Shown here in pieces: positions 26,008 to 36,029 of a stretch of DNA of 64,000 nt; position 1 is the stretch's first letter; each line of letters starts with the position of its first letter. The DNA comes from Nocardia abscessus (GTDB lineage: Bacteria > Actinomycetota > Actinomycetes > Mycobacteriales > Mycobacteriaceae). The translations under genes were made by a program, and so were the position numbers. The DNA lies in NCBI RefSeq assembly GCF_015477775.1, contig NZ_JADLQO010000002.1, positions 558,001 to 622,000 of the forward strand, read 5' to 3'. The notes below the pieces were generated by a model. The model was not told the DNA's origin and did no database searches. It saw only the letters and a list, made by a program, of their open reading frames with translations.

Positions 26008-26430
26008 TCAGCAGTTGTCGAAGCGCCACTGCCCGTCGACGAATGTCCAGGTCGCCGGCTTCCGGTCGTCCTCGGCCGCGCGGGCGTCGAAGTTCTCGAC
26101 CGTGACCGTCCCCGTCGATCCCGACGTGGTCACGGTGACCTTCGACGGCTTGGACTTCAGATCCCTGCCGTCGTAGAGCTGCGCCATCGACGCCACGTAG
26201 TCGTCCTGGTTCAACGTGAGCCTGCAACGCGCGGAACGGAACTGGTAGGCGGCGGCGTAATCGTGGGCGGCCAGCGCGTTGGTCATCTTCGTGGCTTCCT
26301 CGCGCAGCGCGGCCGCGCTCGGCTCCCCCGCCTTGCTCGCCTCCGCGTCCGTTCCGCCACACCCGGACAGTACGAGGATCGGCATCGAAACCGCGCCCAG
26401 CACGCGAAGGGCACGATTCGTTCGGTTCAT
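26008..26430 (-). CDS. secreted lipoprotein, NTF2-like C-terminus
   Basis: The start is ATG 26430 after AAGGAG; 140 residues. The N-terminus has Arg, a hydrophobic core and the lipobox LVLSGCGG, with Cys24 as the acylated residue. The mature part (AAALREEATKMTNALAAHDYAAAYQFRSARCRLTL... PATWTFVDGQWRFDNC) looks like the NTF2-like fold common in actinobacterial lipoproteins, with two Cys that could form a disulphide. Function unknown. It is convergent with the ArsR gene. Confidence 0.85.
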   Translation of the reverse strand: MNRTNRALRVLGAVSMPILVLSGCGGTDAEASKAGEPSAAALREEATKMTNALAAHDYAAAYQFRSARCRLTLNQDDYVASMAQLYDGRDLKSKPSKVTVTTSGSTGTVTVENFDARAAEDDRKPATWTFVDGQWRFDNC

Positions 26431-26548
26431 CTCGACTCCTTGGCAGAGATCGCCGGATCCGACACCCGGACAATCGAGTTCAGCGCCCTCCGGCGGGACC
26501 GACGGCCGGGCGGCCGAAACGATATCGCGCCGATGGATTCCCCGCCAA

Positions 26549-26571
26549 GCCGCGGGCGGCTCGCCCGCGGC
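26549..26571 (-). terminator. perfect 10-bp hairpin downstream of pepR
   Basis: GCCGCGGGCG (26549-26558) pairs fully with CGCCCGCGGC (26562-26571) around a three-base loop, beginning six bases beyond the pepR stop on the minus strand. It lacks a U-run but is very stable. Confidence 0.6.
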
Positions 26572-26576
26572 GAGGA

Positions 26577-27944
26577 TCAGCTCGGCACCAGCCGCCGTAC
26601 CGCGGCGGGCAGGTCACGGGTGCGCTTGTAGGGTCCGGCGACCGACGCGGCGAAGGGCCGTGCCAGCAGCGTGCGCGCGATGGCGGATACCTCATCGGTG
26701 GTGACGGCGTCGATGCGGGCCAGGGTTTCCGACACGCTGCGGTGATTGCCGTAGCTGAGTTCGCTGCGCCCCAGCCGGTTCATGCGCGAGGCGGAGTCCT
26801 CCAAGCCGAGCACCAGCCCGCCGCGCAACGAGCCCTTGGCCCGTGCGCACTCCGCGTCGGTGATGCCGTCGGCGGCAACTTCCTCCAGTACGCCGCCCGC
26901 CAGGGTCGCCACCTCGCCCAGGTTCTCCGGCTGACAGCCGATGTAGACCGAGAACGCCCCGGTGTCGGCGAAGGTGTCGACGCTGGAATACACCGAGTAG
27001 GCCAGCCCGCGCTCTTCCCGGATGCGCTGGAACAGACGCGAACTCAGCCCACCGCCGACCACCGTGTTCAGCACCGACAACGGCCACCGCCGCTCTCCCT
27101 CGTGCCGCCCGAAGGCGCGCACGCCGAAAGCCAGGTGCGCCTGCTCGCTGTCGCGATGACTCCACTGCAGCTGCGGCGCGCCGTTCGGCCGGAACCGGCC
27201 CTCGCGCCGCGGCGCGGGCGTCGCCGCCGGATCGAGCCGGTTCTCGAAGGCACGATGCACCAATTCCACGGTGTGCTCGTGCTCCACGTTGCCCGCGACG
27301 GCGACCACCATCCGGTCCGGCCGGTAGCGGCGCAGGTGGAACGACCGCAGCTGCGCGGCCCGCATCCCTTCGATGGATTCGATGGAGCCGATCACCGGGC
27401 GCCCGATCGGATGGTCGCCGAACAGCGCGGCCAGGAACGAGTCACCGACCAGGTCCTCGGGGTCGTCGTCGCGCATGGCGATCTCCTCGAGCACCACCTG
27501 CCGCTCCACATCGACATCCGACGACCGGCACAACCCGTTGAGCACCACATCGGAGACCAGGTCGACGGCCAGGGGCAGATCCTCGTCCAGGACGTGCGCG
27601 TAGTAGCAGGTCTGCTCCTTCGCGGTGAACGCGTTGAGCTCGCCGCCGACCGCGTCCATCGCCTCGGCGATGTCCAGGGCCGACCGCGTCGGCGTCGCCT
27701 TGAACAGCAGGTGCTCCAGGAAGTGCGCGGCGCCCGCGACGGTCGGGCCCTCGTCGCGCGAACCGACCCCCACCCAGACGCCGATGGACGCCGAGCGGAC
27801 GCCGGGCAGATACTCGGTGACCACGCGCAATCCGCCGGGCAGGACGGTGCGCCGCACTCCGCTGTCCGCGTCCGCCCGCAGCTCGAGTGACGAACCCCCC
27901 CGCCCGGTGTCGAGCAGAGGGGTTGTCGTCTTCTTCTTCGTCAC
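26577..27944 (-). CDS. pepR: M16-family zinc metalloprotease PepR
   Basis: This 455-residue protease starts at GTG 27944. The M16 inverted zinc motif H-x-x-E-H is HFLEH at 74-78, and the downstream acidic ligand lies in the VLEEIAMRDDDPEDLV region. The second half, including the inactive-domain pattern GGGLSSRLFQRIREERGLAYSVYS, matches the complete two-domain mitochondrial-peptidase-like fold. The gene is eleven bases after gpsI, the mycobacterial gpsI-pepR operon order (Rv2783c-Rv2782c). Substrates are not established. Confidence 0.95.
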   Translation of the reverse strand: MTKKKTTTPLLDTGRGGSSLELRADADSGVRRTVLPGGLRVVTEYLPGVRSASIGVWVGVGSRDEGPTVAGAAHFLEHLLFKATPTRSALDIAEAMDAVGGELNAFTAKEQTCYYAHVLDEDLPLAVDLVSDVVLNGLCRSSDVDVERQVVLEEIAMRDDDPEDLVGDSFLAALFGDHPIGRPVIGSIESIEGMRAAQLRSFHLRRYRPDRMVVAVAGNVEHEHTVELVHRAFENRLDPAATPAPRREGRFRPNGAPQLQWSHRDSEQAHLAFGVRAFGRHEGERRWPLSVLNTVVGGGLSSRLFQRIREERGLAYSVYSSVDTFADTGAFSVYIGCQPENLGEVATLAGGVLEEVAADGITDAECARAKGSLRGGLVLGLEDSASRMNRLGRSELSYGNHRSVSETLARIDAVTTDEVSAIARTLLARPFAASVAGPYKRTRDLPAAVRRLVPS

Positions 27945-27955
27945 AGGGACAAGTA

Positions 27956-30244
27956 CTACTCGGTCCCGGCCGAGCCCGCATCGTCCGTGTCGTCGCCGGG
28001 CTCCTCGGCGTTCTCCTCGACCGGCACGAGCGAGATCTTGCCACGGTTGTCGATGTCGGCGATCTCCACCCGCAGCTTGTCGCCGACGTTCACGACGTCC
28101 TCGACCTTGGCCACGCGCTTGCCGTTACCCAGCTTGGAGATGTGCACCAGGCCGTCGCGACCCGGCAGCAGGGAGACGAACGCGCCGAAGGCGGTGGTCT
28201 TGACGACCGTGCCCAGGAAGCGCTCGCCGACCTTCGGCAGCTGCGGGTTGGCGATGGCGTTGATCGCGTCGATCGCGGCCTGCGCCGACGGGCCGTCGGT
28301 CGCACCGACGAACACGGTGCCGTCGTCCTCGATGGAGATGTTGGCGCCGGTGTCCTCGGTGATCTGGTTGATCACCTTGCCCTTGGGGCCGATCACCTCG
28401 CCGATCTTGTCGACCGGGATCTTGATCGCGGTGACGCGCGGCGCGTACGGGCTCATCTCGTCCGGGGTGGCGATGGCCTCGGCCATCACGTCCAGGATCG
28501 TGGTGCGCGCGTCGTGGGCCTGGCTCAGCGCACCGGCCAGCACCTGCGAGGGGATGCCGTCCAGCTTGGTGTCCAGCTGCAGCGCGGTGACGAACTCGCG
28601 GGTGCCCGCGACCTTGAAGTCCATGTCGCCGAAGGCATCCTCGGCGCCGAGGATGTCGGTCAGCGCGACGTAGCGGACCTCGTCCTCGCCCTTGTCGTTG
28701 GTGATGGTGTCCGACACCAGGCCCATCGCGATACCGGCGACCGGCGCCTTCAGCGGCACACCCGCGTTCAGCAGCGACAGGGTGGAGGCACACACCGAGC
28801 CCATCGAGGTGGAGCCGTTGGAGCTCAGCGCCTCCGAGACCTGCCGGATGGCGTACGGGAACTCCTCCTGGCTGGGCAGCACCGGGATCAGCGCCCGCTC
28901 GGCCAGCGCGCCGTGACCGATCTCGCGGCGCTTGGGCGAACCGACTCGACCGGTCTCGCCGGTGGAGAACGGCGGGAAGTTGTAGTGGTGCATGTAGCGC
29001 TTGCTGGTCTCCGGGCCGAGCGAGTCGACCTGCTGGGCCATCTTCACCATGTCCAGGGTGGTGACGCCCATGATCTGGGTCTCGCCCCGCTCGAACAGCG
29101 CCGAGCCGTGGGCGCGCGGTACGACCGCGACCTCGGCCGACAGCGCACGGATATCGGCGAGCCCACGACCGTCGATGCGGAAGCCGTCGGACAGGATGCG
29201 CTGGCGCACCAGCTTCTTCGTGACCGAGCGGAACGCGGCGCCCAGTTCCTTCTCGCGTCCGGCGAAGTCGTCGCCGAGCCGGTCGAGCACGGCGAGCTTG
29301 ATCTCGTCGATCTTCTCCTCGCGCTCCTGCTTGCCCGCGATGCCCAGCGCCTCGCTCAGCTCGCGCTTGGCGGTGCCTTCGACGGCCTCGTACACGTCCT
29401 GCCCGTACGGCGGGAACAGCGGGAACTCTTCGGTCGGCTTCGACGCCAGCTCGGCGAGGTCCTGCTGCGCGCGACACAGGCGTGCGATGAACGGCTTGGC
29501 AGCCTCGAGGCCCTCGGCGACGACGGCCTCGGTCGGCGCCTGCGCGCCGGCCTCGACCAGCTCGATCACCTTGTCGGTGGCCTCGGCCTCGACCATCATG
29601 ATGGCGACGTCACCGGACTCGACCACGCGGCCCGCGACCACCATGTCGAACACGGCGCCCTCGAGCTGCTCGACGGTCGGGAAGGCCACCCATTGAGACG
29701 CAGCCCCGCTCGCGATCAGCGCGACACGCACGCCGCCGACCGGGCCGGAGAACGGCAGGCCCGCGATCTGGGTGGACGCGGACGCGGCGTTGATCGCCAC
29801 CACGTCGTAGAGGTCGTTGGGGTCCAGGCTCAGCACGGTGACCACGACCTGGATCTCGTTGCGCAGGCCGTCGACGAACGACGGACGCAGCGGCCGGTCG
29901 ATCAGGCGGCAGGTCAGGATCGCGTCGGTGGAGGGACGGCCCTCACGGCGGAAGAACGATCCGGGGATGCGACCCGCGGCGTACATCCGCTCCTCGACGT
30001 CGACCGTCAGCGGGAAGAAGTCGAACTGGTCCTTGGGCTGCTTGCCCGCGGTGGTGGCCGACAGCAGCATGGTCTCGTCGTCCAGGTAGGCGACGACCGA
30101 ACCGGCGGCCTGCCGGGCGAGGCGTCCGGTCTCGAACCGGATGGTGCGGGTGCCGTAGCTGCCGTTGTCGATCAGCGCGACGGATTCGAATACGCCCGGT
30201 TCGACCTCGACGGCCGAGCTCTTGCGTTCAGTTGTTTCGGTCAT
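27956..30244 (-). CDS. gpsI: polynucleotide phosphorylase / guanosine pentaphosphate synthetase
   Basis: PNPase degrades RNA phosphorolytically in the degradosome. The 762-residue product starts at ATG 30244. Two RNase PH domains are visible: the first with [29 protein letters not shown], the second with [16 protein letters not shown] and [24 protein letters not shown]. They are followed by the KH domain [20 protein letters not shown] and the S1 domain [33 protein letters not shown]. The C-terminus is acidic. It begins after an unusually long non-coding stretch downstream of rpsO, consistent with a separately controlled leader. Confidence 0.98.
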   Translation of the reverse strand: MTETTERKSSAVEVEPGVFESVALIDNGSYGTRTIRFETGRLARQAAGSVVAYLDDETMLLSATTAGKQPKDQFDFFPLTVDVEERMYAAGRIPGSFFRREGRPSTDAILTCRLIDRPLRPSFVDGLRNEIQVVVTVLSLDPNDLYDVVAINAASASTQIAGLPFSGPVGGVRVALIASGAASQWVAFPTVEQLEGAVFDMVVAGRVVESGDVAIMMVEAEATDKVIELVEAGAQAPTEAVVAEGLEAAKPFIARLCRAQQDLAELASKPTEEFPLFPPYGQDVYEAVEGTAKRELSEALGIAGKQEREEKIDEIKLAVLDRLGDDFAGREKELGAAFRSVTKKLVRQRILSDGFRIDGRGLADIRALSAEVAVVPRAHGSALFERGETQIMGVTTLDMVKMAQQVDSLGPETSKRYMHHYNFPPFSTGETGRVGSPKRREIGHGALAERALIPVLPSQEEFPYAIRQVSEALSSNGSTSMGSVCASTLSLLNAGVPLKAPVAGIAMGLVSDTITNDKGEDEVRYVALTDILGAEDAFGDMDFKVAGTREFVTALQLDTKLDGIPSQVLAGALSQAHDARTTILDVMAEAIATPDEMSPYAPRVTAIKIPVDKIGEVIGPKGKVINQITEDTGANISIEDDGTVFVGATDGPSAQAAIDAINAIANPQLPKVGERFLGTVVKTTAFGAFVSLLPGRDGLVHISKLGNGKRVAKVEDVVNVGDKLRVEIADIDNRGKISLVPVEENAEEPGDDTDDAGSAGTE

Positions 30245-31031
30245 TCTTCTCTCTCAACCTCTCGTCTTCGCCGGCTCGAGCGCTCGTCGGGCGCGATCCG
30301 GCTGTCGTCAGCCGTACCGGGTACGGACGCGCGGCAACCCTCCTGGCTGCGACGCGCACACCCGGCCGAATCCCCTTGGAGACGGCGACGCGGAGGCGGT
30401 CATCGATCGAAGCCCGACGGCGCCAACTCGCTGCCGATAGGCCACTACCGAAGACCGACGCCACGCGGGCGGGTGCATACGGCTGTGCAATGTTGTCGTG
30501 CGCAGGGGGGCGATCCACCCCTATACACAAATAGCCAACGGAGCGATTGTACGTCTCCCCATCGGCTGAACCAGCGACCGCCTCGGACACCCCCGTGTCG
30601 AGCAGCCGGTTACCACTCCCCCCACACCGCATCGAGTCGCCGCTGCCCCGGACACCGATCCCCGTAAGTCGGCACGGGACCCTCGCCTGCACGGGAGCCG
30701 GGTCGACGATGCGTGAAACTGCTGCTGATCTACGTGCACTCCCCCACCCGGCGATCAGCGTGACCGCGCTCCGGGTGATCATGGCCGGTAAGCCTCGTCA
30801 GCTCACCGGTAGCTCCGGAACTCGGGCTCGAGCGCTCGAGCCATCGCCAGATGAGCGGCGGCACGGGCGCGCAAGCTACCCCCGAAGCGAAACCGAATCG
30901 GCCCCACGCCGTCTTTCGAGCGAAGCGAGACCGAGCATTGTCCGTTCGCGGCCCGGCTCGCGTCCGAGCGGCCGCCGCGTCCGCGACGCAGTCGCCAGCG
31001 GCGGTCGCTCGGACACGAGCCATAACAAAAA
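30245..31031. other. 787-base non-coding region between rpsO and gpsI with large palindromes
   Basis: I find no credible gene on either strand. Structures: a perfect 18-base palindrome GGCTCGAGCGCTCGAGCC at 30825-30842, of which 14 bases recur at 30272-30285; and a long hairpin with arms 30956-30970 and 31006-31020 (14 of 15 pair) enclosing a further GC stem. A possible minus-strand -10 (TACAAT) lies near 30546-30551. In mycobacteria a lipoprotein gene (lppU) occupies this position; here it is absent. Confidence 0.55.
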
Positions 31032-31301
31032 CTACCGCCTGAGCCCGAGCCGCTCGATCAGCGAACGGTAGCGGTTGATGTCGTTGTCCTGCAGGTACTT
31101 CGACAGCCGCTTGCGACGACCGATCAGCGCCATCAGACCGTGGCGGGTGTGGTGGTCGTGCTTGTGCTTCTTCAGGTGCTCGGTGATGTCGGCGATCCGC
31201 TTGGACAGCAGCGCGATCTGCGCCTCCGGCGAACCGGTGTCCTTCTCGTGCAGGCCGTACTCGGCGAGAATCGCCGACTTCTGCTCGGTGGTCAGCGCCA
31301 T
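31032..31301 (-). CDS. rpsO: 30S ribosomal protein S15
   Basis: S15 binds 16S rRNA early in small-subunit assembly. The ATG at 31301 gives exactly 89 residues: [69 protein letters not shown] and the end [11 protein letters not shown]. All the rRNA-contacting residues of the H-x-H-D-x-H-x-R segment are present. It lies between ribF and gpsI, as in mycobacteria. Confidence 0.98.
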   Translation of the reverse strand: MALTTEQKSAILAEYGLHEKDTGSPEAQIALLSKRIADITEHLKKHKHDHHTRHGLMALIGRRKRLSKYLQDNDINRYRSLIERLGLRR

Positions 31302-31560
31302 GGGGCATCCACTCCTGTTTCTCAGTTCCGCGCTCGAATGTCCGGCTACCCGGGTGCGGGTGCCACCGCGGACCGCAGCAAACCCGAGGGACCACCCTAC
31401 CCGACCGGGCTCTTCCTGCTGAAATCGCAGGTCGATCGGCTCGGCTCGCGGCGCCGGGCGTGTGACGCAAGGAAGCGCCCGCATTACCTTCCGGGTAATC
31501 GACTCACCGCACATCGGCTGCGAATCTTTCTCTCGTACCGCCGAATACGAGGAGACAACG

Positions 31561-32379
31561 ATGCCCTACCTGGAGACGACCGACGGCACCCGCCTGGCCT
31601 ACGAAGACTACGGAACCGGAGCGCCGATCCTGTTTCTGGCCGGGTGGGCGCTCAACACGGAGATGTGGGAGTACCAGGTCCCGTTCTTCGTCGAGCAGGG
31701 CTACCGCTGCGTGCTGTTGGATCGGCGCGGACACGGCCGTTCCGACCGTCCGTCCACCGGATACGACCTGGACACCCGCGCCGACGACGTGGCCGAGCTG
31801 ATCGAACGACTGGACCTGCGCGAGCTGACCCTGGTCGCGCACTCCGCGGGCGGCGCGGAGGTCGCCCGCTATCTGGCCAGGCACGGCACCGAGCGGGTGG
31901 GGCGTATCGCGCTGCTGGCCACCACGCTGCCGTTCCTGCGGCAGACCGAGGACAACCCCGAGGGCCTTCCGGACGAGCTGAGCCAGGCGTCGATCGCGCA
32001 GTGGCGCACCGACCGGCCCAAGTGGTTCGCCGATCGCGCCCAGGGATATTTCGCCACCCACCTCGGCAACGACGTGTCCCCCGCGCTGATCGAGCACGAG
32101 ACCCGGCGCTGCCAGTCCGCGTCACCGTGGTCCACCATCGCGGTCTGGGAGTCGACCTTCTCGTCCGACCACCGCGAGACCCTGCGGAATCTGCCGATTC
32201 CCGCGCTGGTCGTGCACGGAGTGCCGGATCAGTCCATTCCGATCGACGCCAGCAGCAGGCGCACCGCGAAACTCATCCCCGACTGTGTCTACAAGGAGTA
32301 CCCGACCGCAGGCCACGGGCTGTACATGACGCACGCCGACCAGCTCAACCAGGACCTGCTCGACTTCATGAGGGCTTGA
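31561..32379 (+). CDS. alpha/beta hydrolase (non-haem chloroperoxidase-like)
   Basis: The ATG at 31561 behind CGAGGAGA gives 272 residues. The N-terminus [30 protein letters not shown] supplies the oxyanion strand. The catalytic triad is Ser95 in AHSAGG, Asp223 in HGVPDQS and His252 in [17 protein letters not shown] is the typical loop after strand 4. Overall it resembles non-haem haloperoxidases/esterases such as those of Streptomyces; the natural substrate is unknown. It is divergent from rpsO and ends three bases before the convergent ribF, interrupting the usual rpsO-ribF adjacency. Confidence 0.92.
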   Translation: MPYLETTDGTRLAYEDYGTGAPILFLAGWALNTEMWEYQVPFFVEQGYRCVLLDRRGHGRSDRPSTGYDLDTRADDVAELIERLDLRELTLVAHSAGGAEVARYLARHGTERVGRIALLATTLPFLRQTEDNPEGLPDELSQASIAQWRTDRPKWFADRAQGYFATHLGNDVSPALIEHETRRCQSASPWSTIAVWESTFSSDHRETLRNLPIPALVVHGVPDQSIPIDASSRRTAKLIPDCVYKEYPTAGHGLYMTHADQLNQDLLDFMRA

Positions 32380-32382
32380 CGC

Positions 32383-33354
32383 TCACCCGGCGTCGACGGC
32401 GGTGAGGATCTTGCGCGCGGTCTCCACGTCGCGGCCCATGCACTCGATGAGTTCGTCCACGGACTCGAACTTGCGCTGGCCCCGGAGGTGTTCGACGAAG
32501 TCGACCGCGACGTGCTGACCGTACAGATCGGCCTCGCCGTCGAGCACGTACGCCTCGACCGTGCGGGCGCGGCCGGAGAAGGTCGGGTTGGTGCCCACCG
32601 AGATGGCGGCCATGGCTCGCTCACCCGGGGTGACGGTACCGATGGTGGGGCCGGGGCCGAGCACGGTGAACCATCCCGCGTACACGCCGTCGGCCGGAAT
32701 CGCGGCGTGCATCGGCGGAGCGACGTTCGCGGTCGGGAAGCCGAGCTGCTTGCCGCGGCCGTCACCGTGCACGACGACGCCTTCGACCCGGTGCGGACGC
32801 CCCAGCGCCTCGGCCGCGGCAGCCATGTCGCCCGCGTCGACGCACGCGCGGATGTAGGTGGAGGAAAAGGTCACGGCGTGTTCGGCGAGCAGTGTCACGC
32901 CGTCGACCTCGAAACCGAATCGCTTGCCGAGTTCGCGCATGGTCTCGACCGTGCCCGCGGCCTTCTTGCCGAAGGTGAAGTTGTCGCCGACCACCACCTC
33001 GACCACGTGCAACCGCTCCACGAGCAGGTCGTGGACGTACCGCGCGGGCGTCAGCTTCATGAATTCGTGGGTGAAGGGCATCACGCAGAACACGTCGACG
33101 CCCAGTTCCTCGGCCAGTTCGGCACGGCGGGTCAGCGTGGTCAGCTGCGCGGGGTGCGAGCCGGGGCGGACCACTTCCATCGGGTGCGGGTCGAAGGTCA
33201 TCAGCACCGCGGGCACGCCGCGCGCGGCGGCGGACTTCACGGCCCGGCTGATCAACTGCGCGTGGCCGCGGTGCACACCGTCGAACACACCGATCGTGAG
33301 GACACAGCGCCCCCAGTCCGCGGGCACCTCGTCGAGACTTCGCCATCTCTGCAC
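32383..33354 (-). CDS. ribF: bifunctional riboflavin kinase / FAD synthetase
   Basis: RibF makes FMN and FAD. The GTG at 33354 (VQRWRSLDEVP) gives 323 residues and agrees with the mycobacterial start. The N-terminal nucleotidyltransferase has LTIGVFDGVHRGHAQLI, MTFDPHP and VVGDNFTFGKKAAG, plus FSSTYIRACVDAGD. The C-terminal kinase has VHGDGRGKQLGFPTANVAPP with the P-T-A-N signature and ISVGTNPTF. Both domains look intact. Confidence 0.97.
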   Translation of the reverse strand: MQRWRSLDEVPADWGRCVLTIGVFDGVHRGHAQLISRAVKSAAARGVPAVLMTFDPHPMEVVRPGSHPAQLTTLTRRAELAEELGVDVFCVMPFTHEFMKLTPARYVHDLLVERLHVVEVVVGDNFTFGKKAAGTVETMRELGKRFGFEVDGVTLLAEHAVTFSSTYIRACVDAGDMAAAAEALGRPHRVEGVVVHGDGRGKQLGFPTANVAPPMHAAIPADGVYAGWFTVLGPGPTIGTVTPGERAMAAISVGTNPTFSGRARTVEAYVLDGEADLYGQHVAVDFVEHLRGQRKFESVDELIECMGRDVETARKILTAVDAG

Positions 33355-33814
33355 AGTGCGCAGCCTACGCAAATCAGGTAGCGAACAGTATTCGGGCGTG
33401 CTGATCTCACACAACACTTCCGCGCGCGGGGAGGCGGCGAGCAGGGCCGGATCGGCGCACCGGCGTCGTCCCGCCCGGCCCGGCGTCGCGCGACCCGTCC
33501 GGAGCGGACGCCGGCCCCGTCGGCCGGCCGCGCCGGTCCGGCCGAGCGGCGGGAGATCACGGCGCTGCCGTACTCCTCCTCGGGGAGTTAACCGCCGAGT
33601 GGCCGCGGCCGCAGCACGACGCGCGTTTCCGTGCGCAAGCGTCGGGGTTCACGACATCGCCGACGAAACTTCGCGCACCGGAAACGTGCCGGACGGATTC
33701 GTGAAAGTGCCGATACACCGGAGGTTTTCCGCGCTCCCACAAGCTCGTCTCTCGCCAGCAGCGGGAATGGTCTAGCGTCCAATTCGATCGGCGAGAAAAG
33801 TGTCCGGAGTACCC
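33355..33814. other. intergenic region upstream of the cupin operon
   Basis: No gene is supported in 460 bases; frames on both strands are Arg/Pro-rich. The last 60 bases before the cupin are AT-richer (GGTCTAGCGTCCAATTCGATC) and probably hold its promoter. Confidence 0.4.
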
Positions 33815-34270
33815 ATGAAAAGTGCAGTCAAGCATGTGCGTGTGATCAAACCGTCCGACGCGGCGGAGACTTTCGGACGACAACGACAACGCCTCACCCC
33901 CTGTGTCACCACCGAAACCTGCGGTGCGACCGGCATTTCGGCCGGGATGGTCACCATGCCCCCCGGCGCCATGTCGAAAGCGCATTATCACGCGCACAGC
34001 GAGATCGTCGTCGTCTGCCTGCGCGGCCGGGCGGTCACGCTCATCGGCCCGCGACTGACTCCGTATTTCCACGGCCCCGGCGAGTTCATCTACATCCCCG
34101 ACGGCGTCGTGCACGTGGCGGTGAACCTCGACGAGGCCGAGGACTTGCTCGCGGTGGAAATGCGGACCGATCCCCTGTTCAACGAGGACGTGGTGCTGAC
34201 GCCGGAATACGACACCGACGTGGCCGAAACCGTTGCCCGCCTGCGCGGCCAACAGCCGATCGGCTCCTGA
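33815..34270 (+). CDS. cupin-domain protein
   Basis: The start is ATG 33815 after CCGGAG (an in-frame GTG lies five codons upstream); 151 residues. It is a single beta-barrel cupin. Motif 1 is H-Y-H-A-H-S-E-I-V-V-V-C-L-R-G, giving three His and one Glu as metal ligands; motif 2 is GEFIYIPDGVVHVAVNL. The Lys-rich N-terminus is lower in GC than the surrounding genes. One base separates it from the aminotransferase gene, so they are certainly one operon. It may be an isomerase, dioxygenase or sensor for the same metabolite. Confidence 0.88.
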   Translation: MKSAVKHVRVIKPSDAAETFGRQRQRLTPCVTTETCGATGISAGMVTMPPGAMSKAHYHAHSEIVVVCLRGRAVTLIGPRLTPYFHGPGEFIYIPDGVVHVAVNLDEAEDLLAVEMRTDPLFNEDVVLTPEYDTDVAETVARLRGQQPIGS

Positions 34271-34271
34271 G

Positions 34272-35459
34272 ATGGCCCTCTCGAAGCGCAGCCGCGGCGC
34301 GGCCGCGGTGACCAGCGGGCCGATCGACGACATCTTCGCGGCGCTGGCAGGCCGCCCCGACGTCGTCTCGTTCGCCGTCGGAGCCCCCGATCCTGCCCTG
34401 TTGCCCGCCGAACTCGTCGCGACGCTGTCGCAAGCCGTCATCGGCAGATACGGCGGCGCCGTACTCCAGTACGGGATGACCCAGGGATTCTCCCCGCTCC
34501 TGGCCGAGGCCCGGAATCTGTTGCGCACCCGCGATATTCGATGTTCGACCGATAACTTGCACATCTCGACGGGTGGATCCGGCGCATTGCACAACGTGTG
34601 TTTGGCGCTGCTGGACCCGCACGACGTGGTTCTGGTGGAAACTCCGACCTACGGCCCGGCGGTCAAAGAATTCCGCAGCCACGCGGCCACCGTCGTCGCG
34701 GTGCCGTCCGACGATTTCGGCATGGTGCCCGAAGCACTGGAGGAGGCCCTGGTCCGATATGACGTCGCATTCGTGTACCTGCTCCCGACGTTCCAGAATC
34801 CGACCGGGCGGACGATGCCCGTCGAGCGGCGCGAACGAATTGCCGAGATCGTCGCCCGCCACGGCACGCTGATTGTCGAGGACGACGTCTACACCGACCT
34901 GCGCTACCGCGGAGTGCCACCGCCCGCCCTGGCGTCTTTCGCGCCGGACAACTCGATCTACATCACGTCGCTGTCCAAAACTCTCGCTCCGGCGATCCGT
35001 GTCGGTATCACCGTCATGCCCGCGGATCTGCTGAAAACCGTGCTCGCCTTGAAACAGGGCATCGATATGCAGACCTCGACCTACTGCCAGGCGATTGCCG
35101 CCGAGTTCCTGGGCAGCTCGGCCGGAGCCGAGCACCTGGCCGAGGTCGTGGACGCGTATTCGGCCAAACTGGACATCTTGGGAGCCGCCGTGCAACGGCA
35201 TCTCCCGGCCGGTTTCCGCTGGGTCGTACCCGACGGCGGGATGTTCCTGTGGGTCGAGGGCCCGCCCGGTTTCGATGCCGACGCGCTGTTGGAGGAGGCG
35301 CTGCGCCGCGGCGTCGCCTTCCTGCCGGGAAGCGTCTGCTACGCCGAGGACGTCGCCGACCACCGCAACACGATGCGGCTGAGCTTCGCGAACGTGCCGC
35401 GCGAGGACATCGACCGTGGCGTCGCGCTGCTGGCGGCGGTCTGCGCGGGTGCGGCATGA
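34272..35459 (+). CDS. PLP-dependent aminotransferase, class I/II (LysN/MocR-domain type)
   Basis: The ATG at 34272 gives 395 residues. Fold-type I features: LQYGMTQGFSPLLAEARNLL, STGGSGALHNVCLALLDPHDVVLVETPTYGPAV, LLPTFQNPTGRTM, VEDDVYTDLRY, and the PLP lysine in TSLSKTLAPAIRVG (Lys236). That pattern is the 2-aminoadipate / aromatic aminotransferase group. No DNA-binding domain is attached. It starts one base after the cupin stop and overlaps the next gene by ATGA. The amino donor and acceptor are unknown. Confidence 0.93.
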   Translation: MALSKRSRGAAAVTSGPIDDIFAALAGRPDVVSFAVGAPDPALLPAELVATLSQAVIGRYGGAVLQYGMTQGFSPLLAEARNLLRTRDIRCSTDNLHISTGGSGALHNVCLALLDPHDVVLVETPTYGPAVKEFRSHAATVVAVPSDDFGMVPEALEEALVRYDVAFVYLLPTFQNPTGRTMPVERRERIAEIVARHGTLIVEDDVYTDLRYRGVPPPALASFAPDNSIYITSLSKTLAPAIRVGITVMPADLLKTVLALKQGIDMQTSTYCQAIAAEFLGSSAGAEHLAEVVDAYSAKLDILGAAVQRHLPAGFRWVVPDGGMFLWVEGPPGFDADALLEEALRRGVAFLPGSVCYAEDVADHRNTMRLSFANVPREDIDRGVALLAAVCAGAA

Positions 35460-35875
35460 GCGAGCGCCACCCCGTACTGGGCACCTGGGAGGTCATCGCC
35501 GACGGCGCTCCGTTCGGCTACCACGTGATGCAGTTCCACCCGGGCGGCACGATGCTGCAATCGAATCCCGACCACGGCAACCGCGCCACCAGTGACAGCA
35601 ACGGCATGGGCACCTGGCGATCCGACGGCGACCGGGTCACCGGCGCGTTCGTGGAGTTCACCGTCGATCGCGCGGATCCCACCGTCGTGCGCAAAGGGAT
35701 CGTCGCCTTCGACCTGGAAGTGACCGGCGACCGGTTCACCGGCTCCGCTACGGCGACCTTCTACGAGCTGTCCGGTGCACCGGTCCACGCCCCGGCCACG
35801 GCGCGCTTGAGCGGTAGACGGTTCGACGGCTCGGCCGCACATCGCGCCGCGCTGAACCGCTCCGCGACCGCGTGA
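35456..35875 (+). CDS. small beta-barrel protein of unknown function, lipocalin-like
   Basis: The ATG at 35456 overlaps the aminotransferase stop by four bases; 139 residues. The sequence alternates strands with the pattern LGTWEVIADG...YHVMQFHPGGTML, GMGTWRSDGDRVTGAFVEFTV, KGIVAFDLEVTGDRFTGSATATFYEL, like calycin/lipocalin-type small barrels. It has no signal peptide and no catalytic motif. Tight coupling to the cupin and aminotransferase suggests it binds or processes the same small molecule. Confidence 0.75.
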   Translation: MSERHPVLGTWEVIADGAPFGYHVMQFHPGGTMLQSNPDHGNRATSDSNGMGTWRSDGDRVTGAFVEFTVDRADPTVVRKGIVAFDLEVTGDRFTGSATATFYELSGAPVHAPATARLSGRRFDGSAAHRAALNRSATA

Positions 35876-36002
35876 CGACGTCGAGGTCACGGCCCGAACG
35901 GCCCCGCGTACCGAGCGGACGCCGACCCGTCCACTCGCGGATCAACGACGAATCGCGATTCGTTTGCGATGCCCCAACGGCGGGTCGCAGGATGTGTGTA
36001 TC

Positions 36003-36016
36003 GGCACGCTAGTGCC
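36003..36016. promoter_or_regulatory. GGCAC-N4-GTGCC dyad before the DtxR-family gene
   Basis: A symmetric site GGCAC-GCTA-GTGCC ends fourteen bases before the GTG start of the regulator. It could be an autoregulatory operator or a leader hairpin. It does not match the classical DtxR iron box. Confidence 0.3.
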
Positions 36017-36029
36017 TAAGCTCGGGTGT

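Noticed and set aside
27887..30667. 926-codon plus-strand open frame opposite pepR/gpsI
   Set aside because: Antisense shadow of gpsI caused by high GC at third positions; its sequence is His/Arg/Asp-rich without motifs.
30956..31020. Intrinsic terminator for rpsO
   Set aside because: On the minus strand the T-rich stretch precedes the hairpin rather than following it, so it is listed as structured non-coding sequence instead.
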